From: Shewanella zhangzhouensis
Lineage (GTDB): Bacteria > Pseudomonadota > Gammaproteobacteria > Enterobacterales > Shewanellaceae
Direction: 5' to 3'
Assembly: GCF_019457615.1 (NCBI RefSeq)
Contig: NZ_CP080414.1
Location: forward strand, 1,920,501 to 1,984,500
Length of the DNA: 64,000 bases
The notes under the pieces: model-generated
Databases searched by the model: none
What the model was told of the DNA's origin: nothing
The model's input: the letters and a program-made list of their open reading frames with translations, nothing else
Part shown: positions 25,520-34,646 of the stretch, one piece after another
Layout of the letters: each line of letters begins with the position of its first letter
Numbering within the stretch: position 1 is the stretch's first letter
Position numbers and translations under genes: made by a program

Positions 25520-27715
25520 TTACAGCAGACCGCGGCTCTTGAGCAGTGGCTCGATGCTGGCTTCTTTACCACGGAACTCGCGGTACAGTTTCATCGGATC
25601 TTCGCTGCCACCCTGAGACAGCACGGTGGCACGAAACGCCTTGGCGGTATCCTGGTTGAAGATGCCTCTTTCGCGGAAGGCTTCAAAGGCATCGGCGCCG
25701 AGGATATCGGCCCAGATGTAGCCATAGTAACCGGCTGAGTAACCACCGGAGAAGATATGGCTGAAATAGGTTGAGCGGTAACGCGGCGCAATCTCGTCAA
25801 TCAGGCCCATTTTCTTGAGGCTGGCGGCCTCAAAGGCAGCGGCATCCTGCACTTCGCTGGTCTCAAGGGTGTGCCAGTCGAGATCCAGCTTGGTGGCGGC
25901 AAGGTATTCAACCGTGGCAAAGCCCTGATTGAACTTGCTGGCGGCCTGGATTTTCTTGACCAGCTCTTCTGGAATGACTTCACCGGTTTTGTAGTGCTTG
26001 GCAAACTGCGACAGCACTTCTGGCTGAGTCATCCAGTTTTCGGTGACCTGGGATGGGAACTCAACGTAGTCCCGTGGTACTGAGGTGCCTGACTGGGCCT
26101 CGTACTCAACGTTCGACAGCATACCGTGCAGGGCATGACCAAACTCGTGGAACAGGGTACTGGCTTCATCGAAGGTCAGCAGCGAAGGCTCAGTCGCGGT
26201 TGGGCGCGGATAGTTGAGCACATTGACGATAATGGGCACGACACGCTCATCACCCAGGCCGCTCTGTGAGCGGTAGGCGTTCATCCAGGCGCCGCCACGC
26301 TTTGAGTCGCGGACGTAGTAGTCGCCTAAAAAGATGGCCAGCAGCTTGCCGTCTTTATCGAACACTTCCCAGGTACGCACATCTTCATGGTACTTGGGCA
26401 GGTCATTACGTTCTTTAAAGGTCAGGCCAAACAAGCGGTTGGCGGTGTAAAACACGCCTTCGATGGTGGCATCCAGCGAGAAGTAGGGACGGGTGTCCTG
26501 TTCGTTAAAGCTGTACTTGGCGACACGAATTTTGTCGGCGTAGTAATCCCAGTCCCATGGCGCCAGCTTGAAGTTGCCACCTTCGGCATCAATCAGCTTC
26601 TGCATCTCGGCCACTTCAGACTTGGCTTGATTAATGGCAGCAGGCCATACCTTGTCCAGCAGGGCGTATACGTTGTCAGGGTTTTTCGCCGTGTTTTCTT
26701 CCAGCACATAGTGGGCGTGGGTTTTATAGCCCAGAAGCTGTGCGCGCTCGGCGCGCAGGGCGGCGATTTCGGCCAGCGCCTTCTTGTTATCGCGGGCATC
26801 GTTGTGATTGGCGCGCTCAACATAGGCGGTGTACAGCTGCTGGCGCAGTTCACGGTTGTCGGCGTAGGTCAAAAATGGGGTAATGGACGGGCGGGAGGTG
26901 GTGAACACCCATTTGCCTTCTTTGCCGCGGCTCTTGGCGGTAGCGGCGGCCACATCAATCACGCTTTGGGGCAGACCGGACAAATCGTCTTTGTTTTCCA
27001 CCACCAGTTCGAAACCATTGGTTTCGGCGAGCACATTGTCACCAAACTCCAGGCTCAACTTGCCAATTTTTTCGTTTAGCTCACGCAGCTTGGCTTTGCC
27101 GGCCTCATCCAGGTTGGCACCGCCGCGGCTGAAGGCTTTGTAGGTGTCTTCCAAAAGGCGGCTTTGGGCTGTATTCAGCCCCAGGCTGTCGCGCTGCTCA
27201 TACACAGCCTTTACCCGGGCAAACAGCTTGTCATTGAGGAAGATATCGTCCCTGGCGGTCGATAGCATGGGCGAGACTTCCTTGGAAATCGCCTGCAGGC
27301 CAGGGGTGGTGTCGGCGGAGGTCAGGTTATAAAACACCGCAGATACGCGCTTGATGAGCTTGCCGCTCTGCTCCATGGCTTCGATGGTGTTGGCGAAAGA
27401 GGGCGCGTCGGCATTGTCGATAATTGCCTGAATTTCAGCCTGTTGACGCGTGATGCCCTCTTTATAGGCAGGCAGATAGTGGGCTTCTTCGATTTTGTCG
27501 AAGGCCGGGATGTCCTGATACGTATTGTAGGGTTCGAAGAAGGGGTTTACAGCGGTAACGGCGGCCTGTTCAGAAATCCCGGCGGAAGCTGTTTCAACGG
27601 CGGTAGCTGGCGTGTTGGCGACCTTGGTCTGTTTGTTTTCGTCGTTGCCGCAGGCCGTGAGGCCCAGTGACAGTGTCATGGCCACAACAAGCGGCTTGAG
27701 GGTTTGTCCCTTCAT
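25520..27715 (-). CDS. dcp: M3-family peptidase lipoprotein (peptidyl-dipeptidase Dcp-like)
   Basis: The ATG at 27715 follows an AGGAAAC site; upstream frame is not used. The 731-residue product has a lipoprotein signal ending LTAC with Cys22. The rest is an M3A zinc peptidase with TLFHEFGHALHGMLS as the HEFGH zinc motif and FPSQVTENWM downstream for the third ligand. Dcp enzymes remove dipeptides from C-termini of short peptides, and Shewanella and Xanthomonas carry lipid-anchored versions. It is divergent from an M20 dipeptidase gene, suggesting shared work on peptides. Confidence 0.92.
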   Translation of the reverse strand: MKGQTLKPLVVAMTLSLGLTACGNDENKQTKVANTPATAVETASAGISEQAAVTAVNPFFEPYNTYQDIPAFDKIEEAHYLPAYKEGITRQQAEIQAIIDNADAPSFANTIEAMEQSGKLIKRVSAVFYNLTSADTTPGLQAISKEVSPMLSTARDDIFLNDKLFARVKAVYEQRDSLGLNTAQSRLLEDTYKAFSRGGANLDEAGKAKLRELNEKIGKLSLEFGDNVLAETNGFELVVENKDDLSGLPQSVIDVAAATAKSRGKEGKWVFTTSRPSITPFLTYADNRELRQQLYTAYVERANHNDARDNKKALAEIAALRAERAQLLGYKTHAHYVLEENTAKNPDNVYALLDKVWPAAINQAKSEVAEMQKLIDAEGGNFKLAPWDWDYYADKIRVAKYSFNEQDTRPYFSLDATIEGVFYTANRLFGLTFKERNDLPKYHEDVRTWEVFDKDGKLLAIFLGDYYVRDSKRGGAWMNAYRSQSGLGDERVVPIIVNVLNYPRPTATEPSLLTFDEASTLFHEFGHALHGMLSNVEYEAQSGTSVPRDYVEFPSQVTENWMTQPEVLSQFAKHYKTGEVIPEELVKKIQAASKFNQGFATVEYLAATKLDLDWHTLETSEVQDAAAFEAASLKKMGLIDEIAPRYRSTYFSHIFSGGYSAGYYGYIWADILGADAFEAFRERGIFNQDTAKAFRATVLSQGGSEDPMKLYREFRGKEASIEPLLKSRGLL

Positions 27716-28019
27716 GGTTCGTTTCCTGTATCGAGTGTGTGTGTGAGATGGCGGCGTGATGTATGTTTGAATTTTGCGCCCAAGCAGTACCAAATTACCT
27801 TCCCAGGCGGCCGCCATCGGGCGTCAGCCCCTTGTGTAACATGTCAGCCACTGGTCGCCAAGACCCTCGGAAATTTTGTTGTAACAAACCATGAGTAAGT
27901 GGTTAATTCCTGTGCCTTGGGTGTGGCACACTGAACTATCAACACCGTTGACGGAACAAGCCGCCCGCGAGGTTGCTTTTGTAAAACCCCAAACCAAAAA
28001 CAAAAACCAAAAACCACCA
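27716..28019. other. Divergent intergenic region between the M3 and M20 peptidase genes
   Basis: About 300 bases hold the promoters of two divergent peptidase genes. A CA-rich stretch (27986-28018, variants of CCAAAAAC) lies against the tandem repeat of the M20 gene. I see no strong promoter, operator or small gene. An open frame enters the M20 gene from 27891, but it has no ribosome site and would put 64 residues in front of the signal peptide. Confidence 0.5.
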
Positions 28020-28024
28020 ATGCC

Positions 28025-28094
28025 GACAAAGAACATGACAAAGAACATGACAAAGAACATGACAAAGAACATGACAAAGAACATGACAAAGAAA
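28025..28094 (+). repeat. 12-bp in-frame tandem repeat carrying start codons
   Basis: Five copies of ATGACAAAGAAC begin at 28035, 28047, 28059, 28071 and 28083 (the last ends in AAA), preceded by a partial copy at 28025. Each unit encodes MTKN, so ATG codons repeat every 12 bases in the same frame. Copy-number change would not break the frame but would alter the number of possible starts and the length of the N-terminus. Confidence 0.9.
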
Positions 28095-29645
28095 CCTGCG
28101 AACCCCTTTACCCTGAGCCGCCTGTCCGCCCTTATCCCCTTGATGCTTGCTATGCCTGGCTTGGCCGCAGCGCCTTCACCGGATGCCCAAAAGGTGGCCT
28201 CCTATGCGGCGTCGAATTTCCAGCAGGCTCAAATCGAGACCCTGAAAACCCTGGTCGGCTACGATACCCGCGCCCGGGAGGGCCTGACCCCGGACACCGA
28301 CCCTGTGTTTGCCGATTTCAAACGGGCTCTCGGGGTTAAAGCCCGGATGCTGGGGCTCGATGTGGAGGACAACGGCTACGTGATGCTGATAAGCCTGTCC
28401 CCCGAAGGGGCCGGGACAGATGTGAAAAAGGTTGGGGTGATCACCCACGGCGACGTGCAGCCTGCCGACCCCAGCCTGTGGCCCCAAAGCCCCTATGAAT
28501 TGACCGAAACGGCCGATGGCAAGCTGGTAGGCCGAGGCGCCGAGGATGACAAGGGGCCCATCGCCACTGCGCTTTATGCCATGAAAGCCATCAAAGACAG
28601 CGGCATTGTGCTTAAGAGGCGCATCGAGCTTCTGGTTTATATGGCTGAAGAGTCGGACTGGGAGCCCTTGAAGGAGTTTTTGAAAACTTACCAGAGCGCC
28701 GATATCAATATCACTCTGGATGCTGAATATCCCGTGGTGACCGGCGAGAAGGGCTGGAGCCAAATCAAGCTCAGTCTGCCCCGCGTCATGGTGAAAGTGG
28801 GCGCAGATACGCCGGTGTTAACACATTTCACCGGTGGCAGTTTTGCCAGTCAAATACCACAGCAGGCGAGGGCTGTGATTCAAAACGCCAACCCTGAATT
28901 GGTAGCCGCTCTGAAAGCCCGTGCAGAGGCCTTGCCAGTCAAGACTGACTTCATTGATGAGCCGCTGGGGCTCACAATCCATGTCACAGGCAAGGCGGCC
29001 CATTCGTCCACACCGGAAGATGGTATAAATGCGCTGGCCTATCTGGCTGATCTGCTCTCGCCCACAGCCGATGGCAGCATTCCTGACTGGCCCATGACCA
29101 CGGCAGCCGTCACTGCGGACTTTTTACATACGCTGGTGGGCACAGGGCTTTATGGTGAGCGCTTTGGCAAGCTTGGCTACAGCGACGAGTTTATGGGGCC
29201 AATGACATTGGCGCCGACCCTTATTACCGAGGGTAAGGAGGGCGCAGACGTGACCCTCAATCTGCGCCGACCGGTGGGGCGTACTCCTGAAGCGCTGGAT
29301 AAGCTTGCCTTGGATGCCATTCAAGGCTGGCAGCAAGCCAGGGGCACCCAGGTGGCTGATATAGAGACTTACTGGGGCACGCCCATGTTGATTGACGATG
29401 CGCCCCATCTGGAGACGCTGCTTGGGGTGTTTGGCCACTACACCAACACAGCGGACCCCAAGCCCATCGCCATTGGTGGCTCAACCAATGCCAAACTCTT
29501 CCCCAACGCCTTAAGCTTTGGCCCGGCCATGCCCGGGGTGGAGTACACAGGCCACAGCGAATATGAATTTATCACCAGAGACCAGCTTAAGCTGAATCTG
29601 GAAATGTACACAGCCGCGCTGGTGGAACTGGCGATGCGCGAGTAA
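28083..29645 (+). CDS. Exported M20-family dipeptidase
   Basis: From the last repeat ATG (28083) the product has 520 residues and a normal signal peptide (MTKKPANPF, hydrophobic core, cleavage near GLAAA). Starting at 28035 or 28020 would add up to 21 residues of MTKN repeat. No ribosome site distinguishes the starts. The catalytic domain has M20 metal ligands in VITHGDVQPAD, GRGAEDDKGPIA, YMAEESDW, TLDAEYPV and the C-terminal EYTGHSEYEF, and the dimerisation-type VTGKAAHSSTPEDG. It is of the PepV/carnosinase-like dipeptidase group. Nearby gamma-glutamyltransferase suggests it could split Cys-Gly. Confidence 0.88.
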   Translation: MTKKPANPFTLSRLSALIPLMLAMPGLAAAPSPDAQKVASYAASNFQQAQIETLKTLVGYDTRAREGLTPDTDPVFADFKRALGVKARMLGLDVEDNGYVMLISLSPEGAGTDVKKVGVITHGDVQPADPSLWPQSPYELTETADGKLVGRGAEDDKGPIATALYAMKAIKDSGIVLKRRIELLVYMAEESDWEPLKEFLKTYQSADINITLDAEYPVVTGEKGWSQIKLSLPRVMVKVGADTPVLTHFTGGSFASQIPQQARAVIQNANPELVAALKARAEALPVKTDFIDEPLGLTIHVTGKAAHSSTPEDGINALAYLADLLSPTADGSIPDWPMTTAAVTADFLHTLVGTGLYGERFGKLGYSDEFMGPMTLAPTLITEGKEGADVTLNLRRPVGRTPEALDKLALDAIQGWQQARGTQVADIETYWGTPMLIDDAPHLETLLGVFGHYTNTADPKPIAIGGSTNAKLFPNALSFGPAMPGVEYTGHSEYEFITRDQLKLNLEMYTAALVELAMRE

Positions 29646-29668
29646 TGCAGCCAGGGTTTTGAGGAAAC

Positions 29669-29695
29669 AAAAAAGCGCCTTTGAGGCGCTTTTTT
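29669..29695. terminator. Bidirectional terminator between M20 dipeptidase and ggt
   Basis: AAAAAAGCGCC and GGCGCTTTTTT pair around a short loop between two convergent genes, with A and T runs suitable for both strands. Confidence 0.88.
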
Positions 29696-29739
29696 ACGAT
29701 AGGTGCGAATCAACGCGCCTCTGCGTGTTTTAACGTCCT

Positions 29740-31512
29740 TCAGTAACCCAGGGTTTCGCTGGCGCTTTGGCGTGGATCGGATGCGCCGTAGATGCCTTCT
29801 TCAGTCACCACAATGGATTGGGTCGAGCCCATGGCATGCTTGACGTTGACCTTGTGGCCCATGGACTCCAGCAAACGGCGGGTATCCACATTCAGGCTGC
29901 GTTCGGTGCGGATTTCATCGGGATACCACTGATGATGAATGCGCGGCGCAATACTGGCCTCGGCAATGTTCAAGTCGTGATCCACCACATTCATGATGAT
30001 TTGCAGCACAGTATTGATGATGCGCGAACCACCGGGGCTGCCGGTAACAATAAAGGGCTTGCCGTCCTTCATCACTATGGTGGGGCTCATGGACGACAGC
30101 GGCCGCTTTTGCGGCTCAACTGCATTGGCATCACCGCCGAGCAAACCGTAACCGTTGGGGCTGCCGGGTTTGGCGGCGAAGTCGTCCATCTCGTTATTGA
30201 GCAGGATACCGGTGCCCTTGGCCACCATGCCCGAGCCGTAACTGAAGTTCAGGGTATAGGTGTTGGACACCGCATTGCCCCATTTATCGACCACCGAATA
30301 GTGGGTGGTCTGGTCGCTCTCGTAGGGCGCCAGTTTACCGGGTTTGATGTCATCGGAGGGAGTCGCCTTATTGGCCGCTATGGTCTTGGCAATCGCATCG
30401 CCATAGGCCTTGCTGGTCAGTGCCTTGACTGGCACTGTCACAAAATCAGGGTCGCCCAGATACTCACTGCGATCGGCATAGGCGCGCTTCATGGTTTCGG
30501 CCATAAAGTGAATGCTTTGGGCACTGTTGTGGCCAAGTTCGCCCATGGGGAAGTGCTCAAGCACATTGAGCATTTGAATGATGTGAATGCCACCTGAGCT
30601 TGGCGGCGGCATGGAAACGACCTCCAGCCCTCGATAATTGCCGCGTACCGGCTCACGCTCCATTACCTTGTATGCTTTTAGGTCGGCCAGGGTCATGATG
30701 CCGCCGGCTTCCTGTACCGCAGCCACCAATTTCTCGGCGGTTTCGCCTTCATAAAAGCCCTTGCTGCCGGCCTTGCTGATGCGCTTTAGGCTCTCGGCCA
30801 GATCCTTTTGCACCATACGCTGGCCCACGGTGAGGTTTTGCCCCTCGTTGGGGTAAAAAATCTCGGCAGAAGTGGGCCACCTGGCAATCCAGTTATGCAG
30901 CCCGGCGAGGGAGCTTGCCAGCTCGGCGGTCACTTCCACACCGTCTTCGGCGAGCTCTATCGCCGGGGCAATGACCTCTGAGAGGCTCATGGTGCCGTAT
31001 TTTTCCAGCGCCAGTTCCATCCCCATTACTGTGCCGGGTACGCCCACGGCGAGCCCATGGCTGCGGCTCAGTTCATCCACGGCATTGCCGGCTTCATCCA
31101 GGAACATATCGCGCCTGGATGCTTTAGGGGCTGTCTCGCGATAGTCGATGGCGATGGTTTTATTGTCTTTGGCAAGATGCACCAACATAAAACCGCCTCC
31201 GCCGAGGTTTCCGGCGCGGGGCAGGGTAACCGCCAGGGCAAAACCGACGGCAACGGCCGCATCCACGGCGTTACCGCCTTTTTTAAGGATATCCACGCCG
31301 ATGCGGGTGGCCAGCGCTTCCTGGCTTGAGACCATGCCGTACTTACCGAAAATAGGCTGGGCAGTGGCCATTTCACTGAAGATGGCACTGTCATCCAGTG
31401 CCGGCTTGGTGGGCAGTTTGGCTTGCGCAGTAAATGTGGCCGCAAAGGGCAGGGCGATGGCAAGGGCGAGAGTCAGCCCCTTTAAGGTAAAGGCACCGGG
31501 CCGTGGTTTCAT
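29740..31512 (-). CDS. ggt: Gamma-glutamyltransferase
   Basis: This is a 590-residue exported enzyme, the size of E. coli Ggt (580). After a signal peptide (cleavage near TAQA), it has the large-subunit domain and then the autoprocessing site DQTTHYSVVD, where Thr becomes the nucleophile of the small subunit. Substrate-binding motifs NEMDDF, PLSSMSPTIV and TGSPGGSRI follow. It hydrolyses or transpeptidates gamma-glutamyl compounds such as glutathione in the periplasm, yielding Cys-Gly for a dipeptidase. A GGGGGAA site precedes the ATG. It converges on the M20 gene. Confidence 0.96.
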   Translation of the reverse strand: MKPRPGAFTLKGLTLALAIALPFAATFTAQAKLPTKPALDDSAIFSEMATAQPIFGKYGMVSSQEALATRIGVDILKKGGNAVDAAVAVGFALAVTLPRAGNLGGGGFMLVHLAKDNKTIAIDYRETAPKASRRDMFLDEAGNAVDELSRSHGLAVGVPGTVMGMELALEKYGTMSLSEVIAPAIELAEDGVEVTAELASSLAGLHNWIARWPTSAEIFYPNEGQNLTVGQRMVQKDLAESLKRISKAGSKGFYEGETAEKLVAAVQEAGGIMTLADLKAYKVMEREPVRGNYRGLEVVSMPPPSSGGIHIIQMLNVLEHFPMGELGHNSAQSIHFMAETMKRAYADRSEYLGDPDFVTVPVKALTSKAYGDAIAKTIAANKATPSDDIKPGKLAPYESDQTTHYSVVDKWGNAVSNTYTLNFSYGSGMVAKGTGILLNNEMDDFAAKPGSPNGYGLLGGDANAVEPQKRPLSSMSPTIVMKDGKPFIVTGSPGGSRIINTVLQIIMNVVDHDLNIAEASIAPRIHHQWYPDEIRTERSLNVDTRRLLESMGHKVNVKHAMGSTQSIVVTEEGIYGASDPRQSASETLGY

Positions 31513-31637
31513 GTTGGTTCCCCCAAAAACGTGTTCTTTGTGTTGTATTTTTTACATTTTATGAAGTTGTCACTGTGCCTGCTGCGGTTTGGCTTTGCAA
31601 CGGTTTTGGCACCTTTCCCGTGGCGCATGCGGTCCAA

Positions 31638-32258
31638 TCAGTCGCCAAAGGCAAGCCAAATACCAACAAACGCCATCAGACTGCCGGCAATTCGGTTAAG
31701 CAGTGTTAAGTTGTCGCCGCGACTCAGTAGGGCTTTAAGACTCTTGCCTCCGCTGGCATACAGCATTAAACAGGCAAATTCGGTGACAAGAATAATAGAC
31801 AGCAGCGCCATTAACTGCGGTGCCATTGGGCGCTCTACACTGATAAAGGGGGGCAGCAGCGATACCATAAAGGCCCAGCCTTTTGGGTTGGCCACGGCGG
31901 TCAAAAACCCCTGACTGATAAGCGCCATCGGATGTGGACTGGGGCCGGGTTCACTCGTTAGGGCAAATTTGCCGCGAGAGCGCCACAGGTTAATACCGAG
32001 GTAGACCAGATAAGCGCCGCCAACGTATTTGAGTGCGGCAAACAGCGACGGGTAGTTGAGCATGATGGCGGCAACCCCGAGGACGGCCGCCAGTGCCACC
32101 AGGCCCACTCCGACCAGCTCCCCGGCCATCATCCACAGGCTTTTGCGCACGCCAATGCTCATGCCCAGAGTCATGGCCAGGGTCATACACATGCCGGGGG
32201 TGATGGAAACAAATAAAAAGGTGGGAATAAATACGGCTAACAGGGTGAAGTCTGGCAT
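31638..32258 (-). CDS. LysE/RhtB-family exporter
   Basis: This is a 206-residue inner-membrane protein with the family signature TPGMCMTLAMTLGMSIGVRKS near residues 20-41 and the middle motif VANPKGWAFMVSLLPPF. It has six hydrophobic stretches. It differs from the other LysE-type protein at 8006-8689 and has no adjacent regulator. An amino acid or homoserine-lactone-like substrate is possible; none is indicated. Confidence 0.9.
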   Translation of the reverse strand: MPDFTLLAVFIPTFLFVSITPGMCMTLAMTLGMSIGVRKSLWMMAGELVGVGLVALAAVLGVAAIMLNYPSLFAALKYVGGAYLVYLGINLWRSRGKFALTSEPGPSPHPMALISQGFLTAVANPKGWAFMVSLLPPFISVERPMAPQLMALLSIILVTEFACLMLYASGGKSLKALLSRGDNLTLLNRIAGSLMAFVGIWLAFGD

Positions 32259-32443
32259 GGATTCGGATTCTGGTTTCAGGCAAAAATGACCGGGCTAAGC
32301 AGTGTAATTGAAGCCAAGTGTAAGACACAAGTCGCAATAAGGGCCGGGGCTTGTAAGGCATGGACTTCAATTCTCAGGTCATCAAAATGGCCATTGGCCG
32401 CGATTTCAGAATGGAAGCATGGCTTAGAGCACGCTTGGACAAA

Positions 32444-33316
32444 CTACCAGCTTCCCACTGCGGCGCCGATGGCGAAACTGGCTGCGAGACTCAGCACGAA
32501 ACTCATCAGCAGCACGGCTATCAGCCAGGCTTTGTTCCGGAGATTGCGACCCTTACACATCAGAAAAGATTTGCTCAGGGCATTGCCAAAGAGGATCAGG
32601 TAAAACTGCGTCAGCAGATCTGTTTGCTTAACATACAGCGACTGCTCCGTCATTACCGAGGCCAGCACCGCGTGGGCTTCAAACAGGGAAATCAGCAAGA
32701 TGCTGGCATTGCGGGACAGGGGCAGTTCGCTGCCAATAACATGCATGCCATACACCAGGATGAAAATCAGCATCGACAGCTTGATGACATTTTTCCACAG
32801 TATCGGATGGTCGTTCAGCAGTTCAATTTCCGCCATCCCGGTGTTGCCATGTTCCTCAATCTGCGGACTCTGCTCTTTTTGGCCAGAGAGAAAGACAATG
32901 ACACAGATAATCAGCAGCAGCTGAATCAAAAAAGGCAGGTAGTATGTCCAGGCCAGAGTGCCCGACAGAAACCAGACAATCATCAGGCATTCAATCAGCA
33001 TGGCACAGAGCGCAAACAGCAGCGTCAGTTGTAAATCCCGCTCCCGGGTGGCGGCAAATTTTTTGTCATTCAGCACCTGTAAGTACACCGCCGTGCTGGA
33101 AATAAAGCCCCCTAAAAAGCCCTGCAGTTGGAAACGGCCGCGAACCGGCACCAGATGAAAACAAAAGAAGCTGAAGAGTTCCAGCCCAGCCACCAGAGGC
33201 ACGATTTTTAAAACCGGGATATAGCTGGCTACCACACACAAGAGCGCCAGCAGGCCCATATCCAGCCAGATATGCTTATCGCGAAAGTGGGTGGCAAGCG
33301 GTGTCCTGTGTCTCAT
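32444..33316 (-). CDS. DUF4010 membrane protein lacking an MgtC domain
   Basis: The ATG at 33316 gives 290 residues; a GTG at 33394 would add 26. Neither has a good ribosome site. The chain is hydrophobic with about eight to nine membrane segments. It carries the DUF4010-type motif LGGFISSTAVYLQ near residue 67, which in MgtC/SapB-DUF4010 proteins follows an MgtC domain. That N-terminal domain is absent here. A polar, charged stretch (about residues 150-180) probably forms one loop. The function is unknown; family members are linked to magnesium or acid stress. Confidence 0.65.
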   Translation of the reverse strand: MRHRTPLATHFRDKHIWLDMGLLALLCVVASYIPVLKIVPLVAGLELFSFFCFHLVPVRGRFQLQGFLGGFISSTAVYLQVLNDKKFAATRERDLQLTLLFALCAMLIECLMIVWFLSGTLAWTYYLPFLIQLLLIICVIVFLSGQKEQSPQIEEHGNTGMAEIELLNDHPILWKNVIKLSMLIFILVYGMHVIGSELPLSRNASILLISLFEAHAVLASVMTEQSLYVKQTDLLTQFYLILFGNALSKSFLMCKGRNLRNKAWLIAVLLMSFVLSLAASFAIGAAVGSW

Positions 33317-33510
33317 GTCGTAATGCAAGCCATAATTTAGCCAATTTAAATCATAGTCCAATTTTATCAGTGAGATAGTGCTGAAATAGAGCACTAAATC
33401 AGGTTGAATTTGCGTCGCAATAAAACAAGAACATGCAAAAGCAGCCTACCGTACTCAGTCGCTGCAAAGTCAGTTAAGTGTGGTGGTCACTCGGGTTTGA
33501 AAGATATAAA

Positions 33511-33537
33511 AAAAACGCCGCAATATGCGGCGTTTTT
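33511..33537 (-). terminator. Terminator of the hmgA-hppD operon
   Basis: AAAAACGCCGC and GCGGCGTTTTT pair around AATAT, 28 bases beyond the hppD stop on the leftward strand. Confidence 0.88.
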
Positions 33538-33564
33538 CCTGTCACAAATTCGCGCTTAAGCGGC

Positions 33565-34602
33565 TTAGAGCACGCCGCGGCGGACCTGATCGCGCTCAAT
33601 AGACTCGAACAGCGCCTTGAAGTTACCTTCACCGAAGCCCAGGTTGTTCTTACGCTGGATGATTTCGATAAAGATAGGGCCAAACAGGTTCTTGGTGAAA
33701 ATCTGCAGCAGGTAGCCGTTTTCATCGCCATCCACCAGAATCTGGTGATGCTTGATGCGCTCACGGTCTTCGGTTACCTGGGGCAGCTTTTCAAAGATGG
33801 TGTCGTAGTATTCAGGGATGATGTCCAGTGTTGCAATGGACGAGCCTTCCATCGCATCCAGCGACGCCACGATATCGCGGCTTCGGAACGCCAGGTGCTG
33901 TACGCCGGGGCCATTGTATTCACGCAGGTATTCGTCAATCTGGTTACGATCGTCGCCTTTACCTTCGTTGATGGGGATACAGAAGCTGCCATCAGGTGAG
34001 CGCAGGGCGTAAGAAATCAGTGCAGTCTGCGAGCCCTTGATGTCGAAGTAGCGCACTTCGGTAAAGCCAAACACGTCTTTGTAGAAGTTTGACCACTGCT
34101 CCATGGTGCCCTTGTAGACGTTGTTGGTCAGGTGGTCGACTTCCATAAAGCCTTTTTCCTGAACAATCACAGGCTCATCCAAATCGACAAAGTCGGTGGC
34201 GTAGATGTTGTCATCGCCGAAACGGTCGATGAAGTAAATCAGGCTGTCACCGATGCCGTAAATGGCTGGGTAGGGCAGGTCTTTCACTTCATCCGGGGCG
34301 GCCTTGGCGCCACGCTCAACCGCGTGCTTGTAGGCGTACTCGGCATCTTCCACACGCCAGCCCATAGAGGTGATGGCCGGGCCGTGTGACTTGGCAAAAC
34401 CGGCAGAGAAACCAGCGCGGTCACGGTTCATCAAAAAGTTGATGTCGTTTTGCTGGTAGTAGTAGATGTCTTTTTCCTTGTGCTTTTTCAGCATGGAAAA
34501 ACCAAAGTCCAGAAACACCTTGTGCATGAAATCGTTATCGGGCGTTGCAAACTCGGTAAATTCGATGCCGAGCAGGCCCAGTGGATTGGTTTCGCTTGCC
34601 AT
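33565..34602 (-). CDS. hppD: 4-hydroxyphenylpyruvate dioxygenase
   Basis: The ATG at 34602 follows an AAGAGGA site. The 345-residue enzyme oxidises 4-hydroxyphenylpyruvate to homogentisate with iron and O2 in tyrosine breakdown. It consists of two vicinal-oxygen-chelate domains. The iron ligands are visible as His157 (EVDHLTNNVY), His236 (GVQHLAFRSRDI) and Glu313 (IFIEIIQRK). It lies 44 bases downstream of hmgA, the next enzyme of the pathway, and the two are probably co-transcribed and controlled by the divergent LysR gene. Confidence 0.97.
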   Translation of the reverse strand: MASETNPLGLLGIEFTEFATPDNDFMHKVFLDFGFSMLKKHKEKDIYYYQQNDINFLMNRDRAGFSAGFAKSHGPAITSMGWRVEDAEYAYKHAVERGAKAAPDEVKDLPYPAIYGIGDSLIYFIDRFGDDNIYATDFVDLDEPVIVQEKGFMEVDHLTNNVYKGTMEQWSNFYKDVFGFTEVRYFDIKGSQTALISYALRSPDGSFCIPINEGKGDDRNQIDEYLREYNGPGVQHLAFRSRDIVASLDAMEGSSIATLDIIPEYYDTIFEKLPQVTEDRERIKHHQILVDGDENGYLLQIFTKNLFGPIFIEIIQRKNNLGFGEGNFKALFESIERDQVRRGVL

Positions 34603-34646
34603 TGTTTTGTCCTCTTTCAATGGATTGCTGCCTGGAATTGTTCTGA

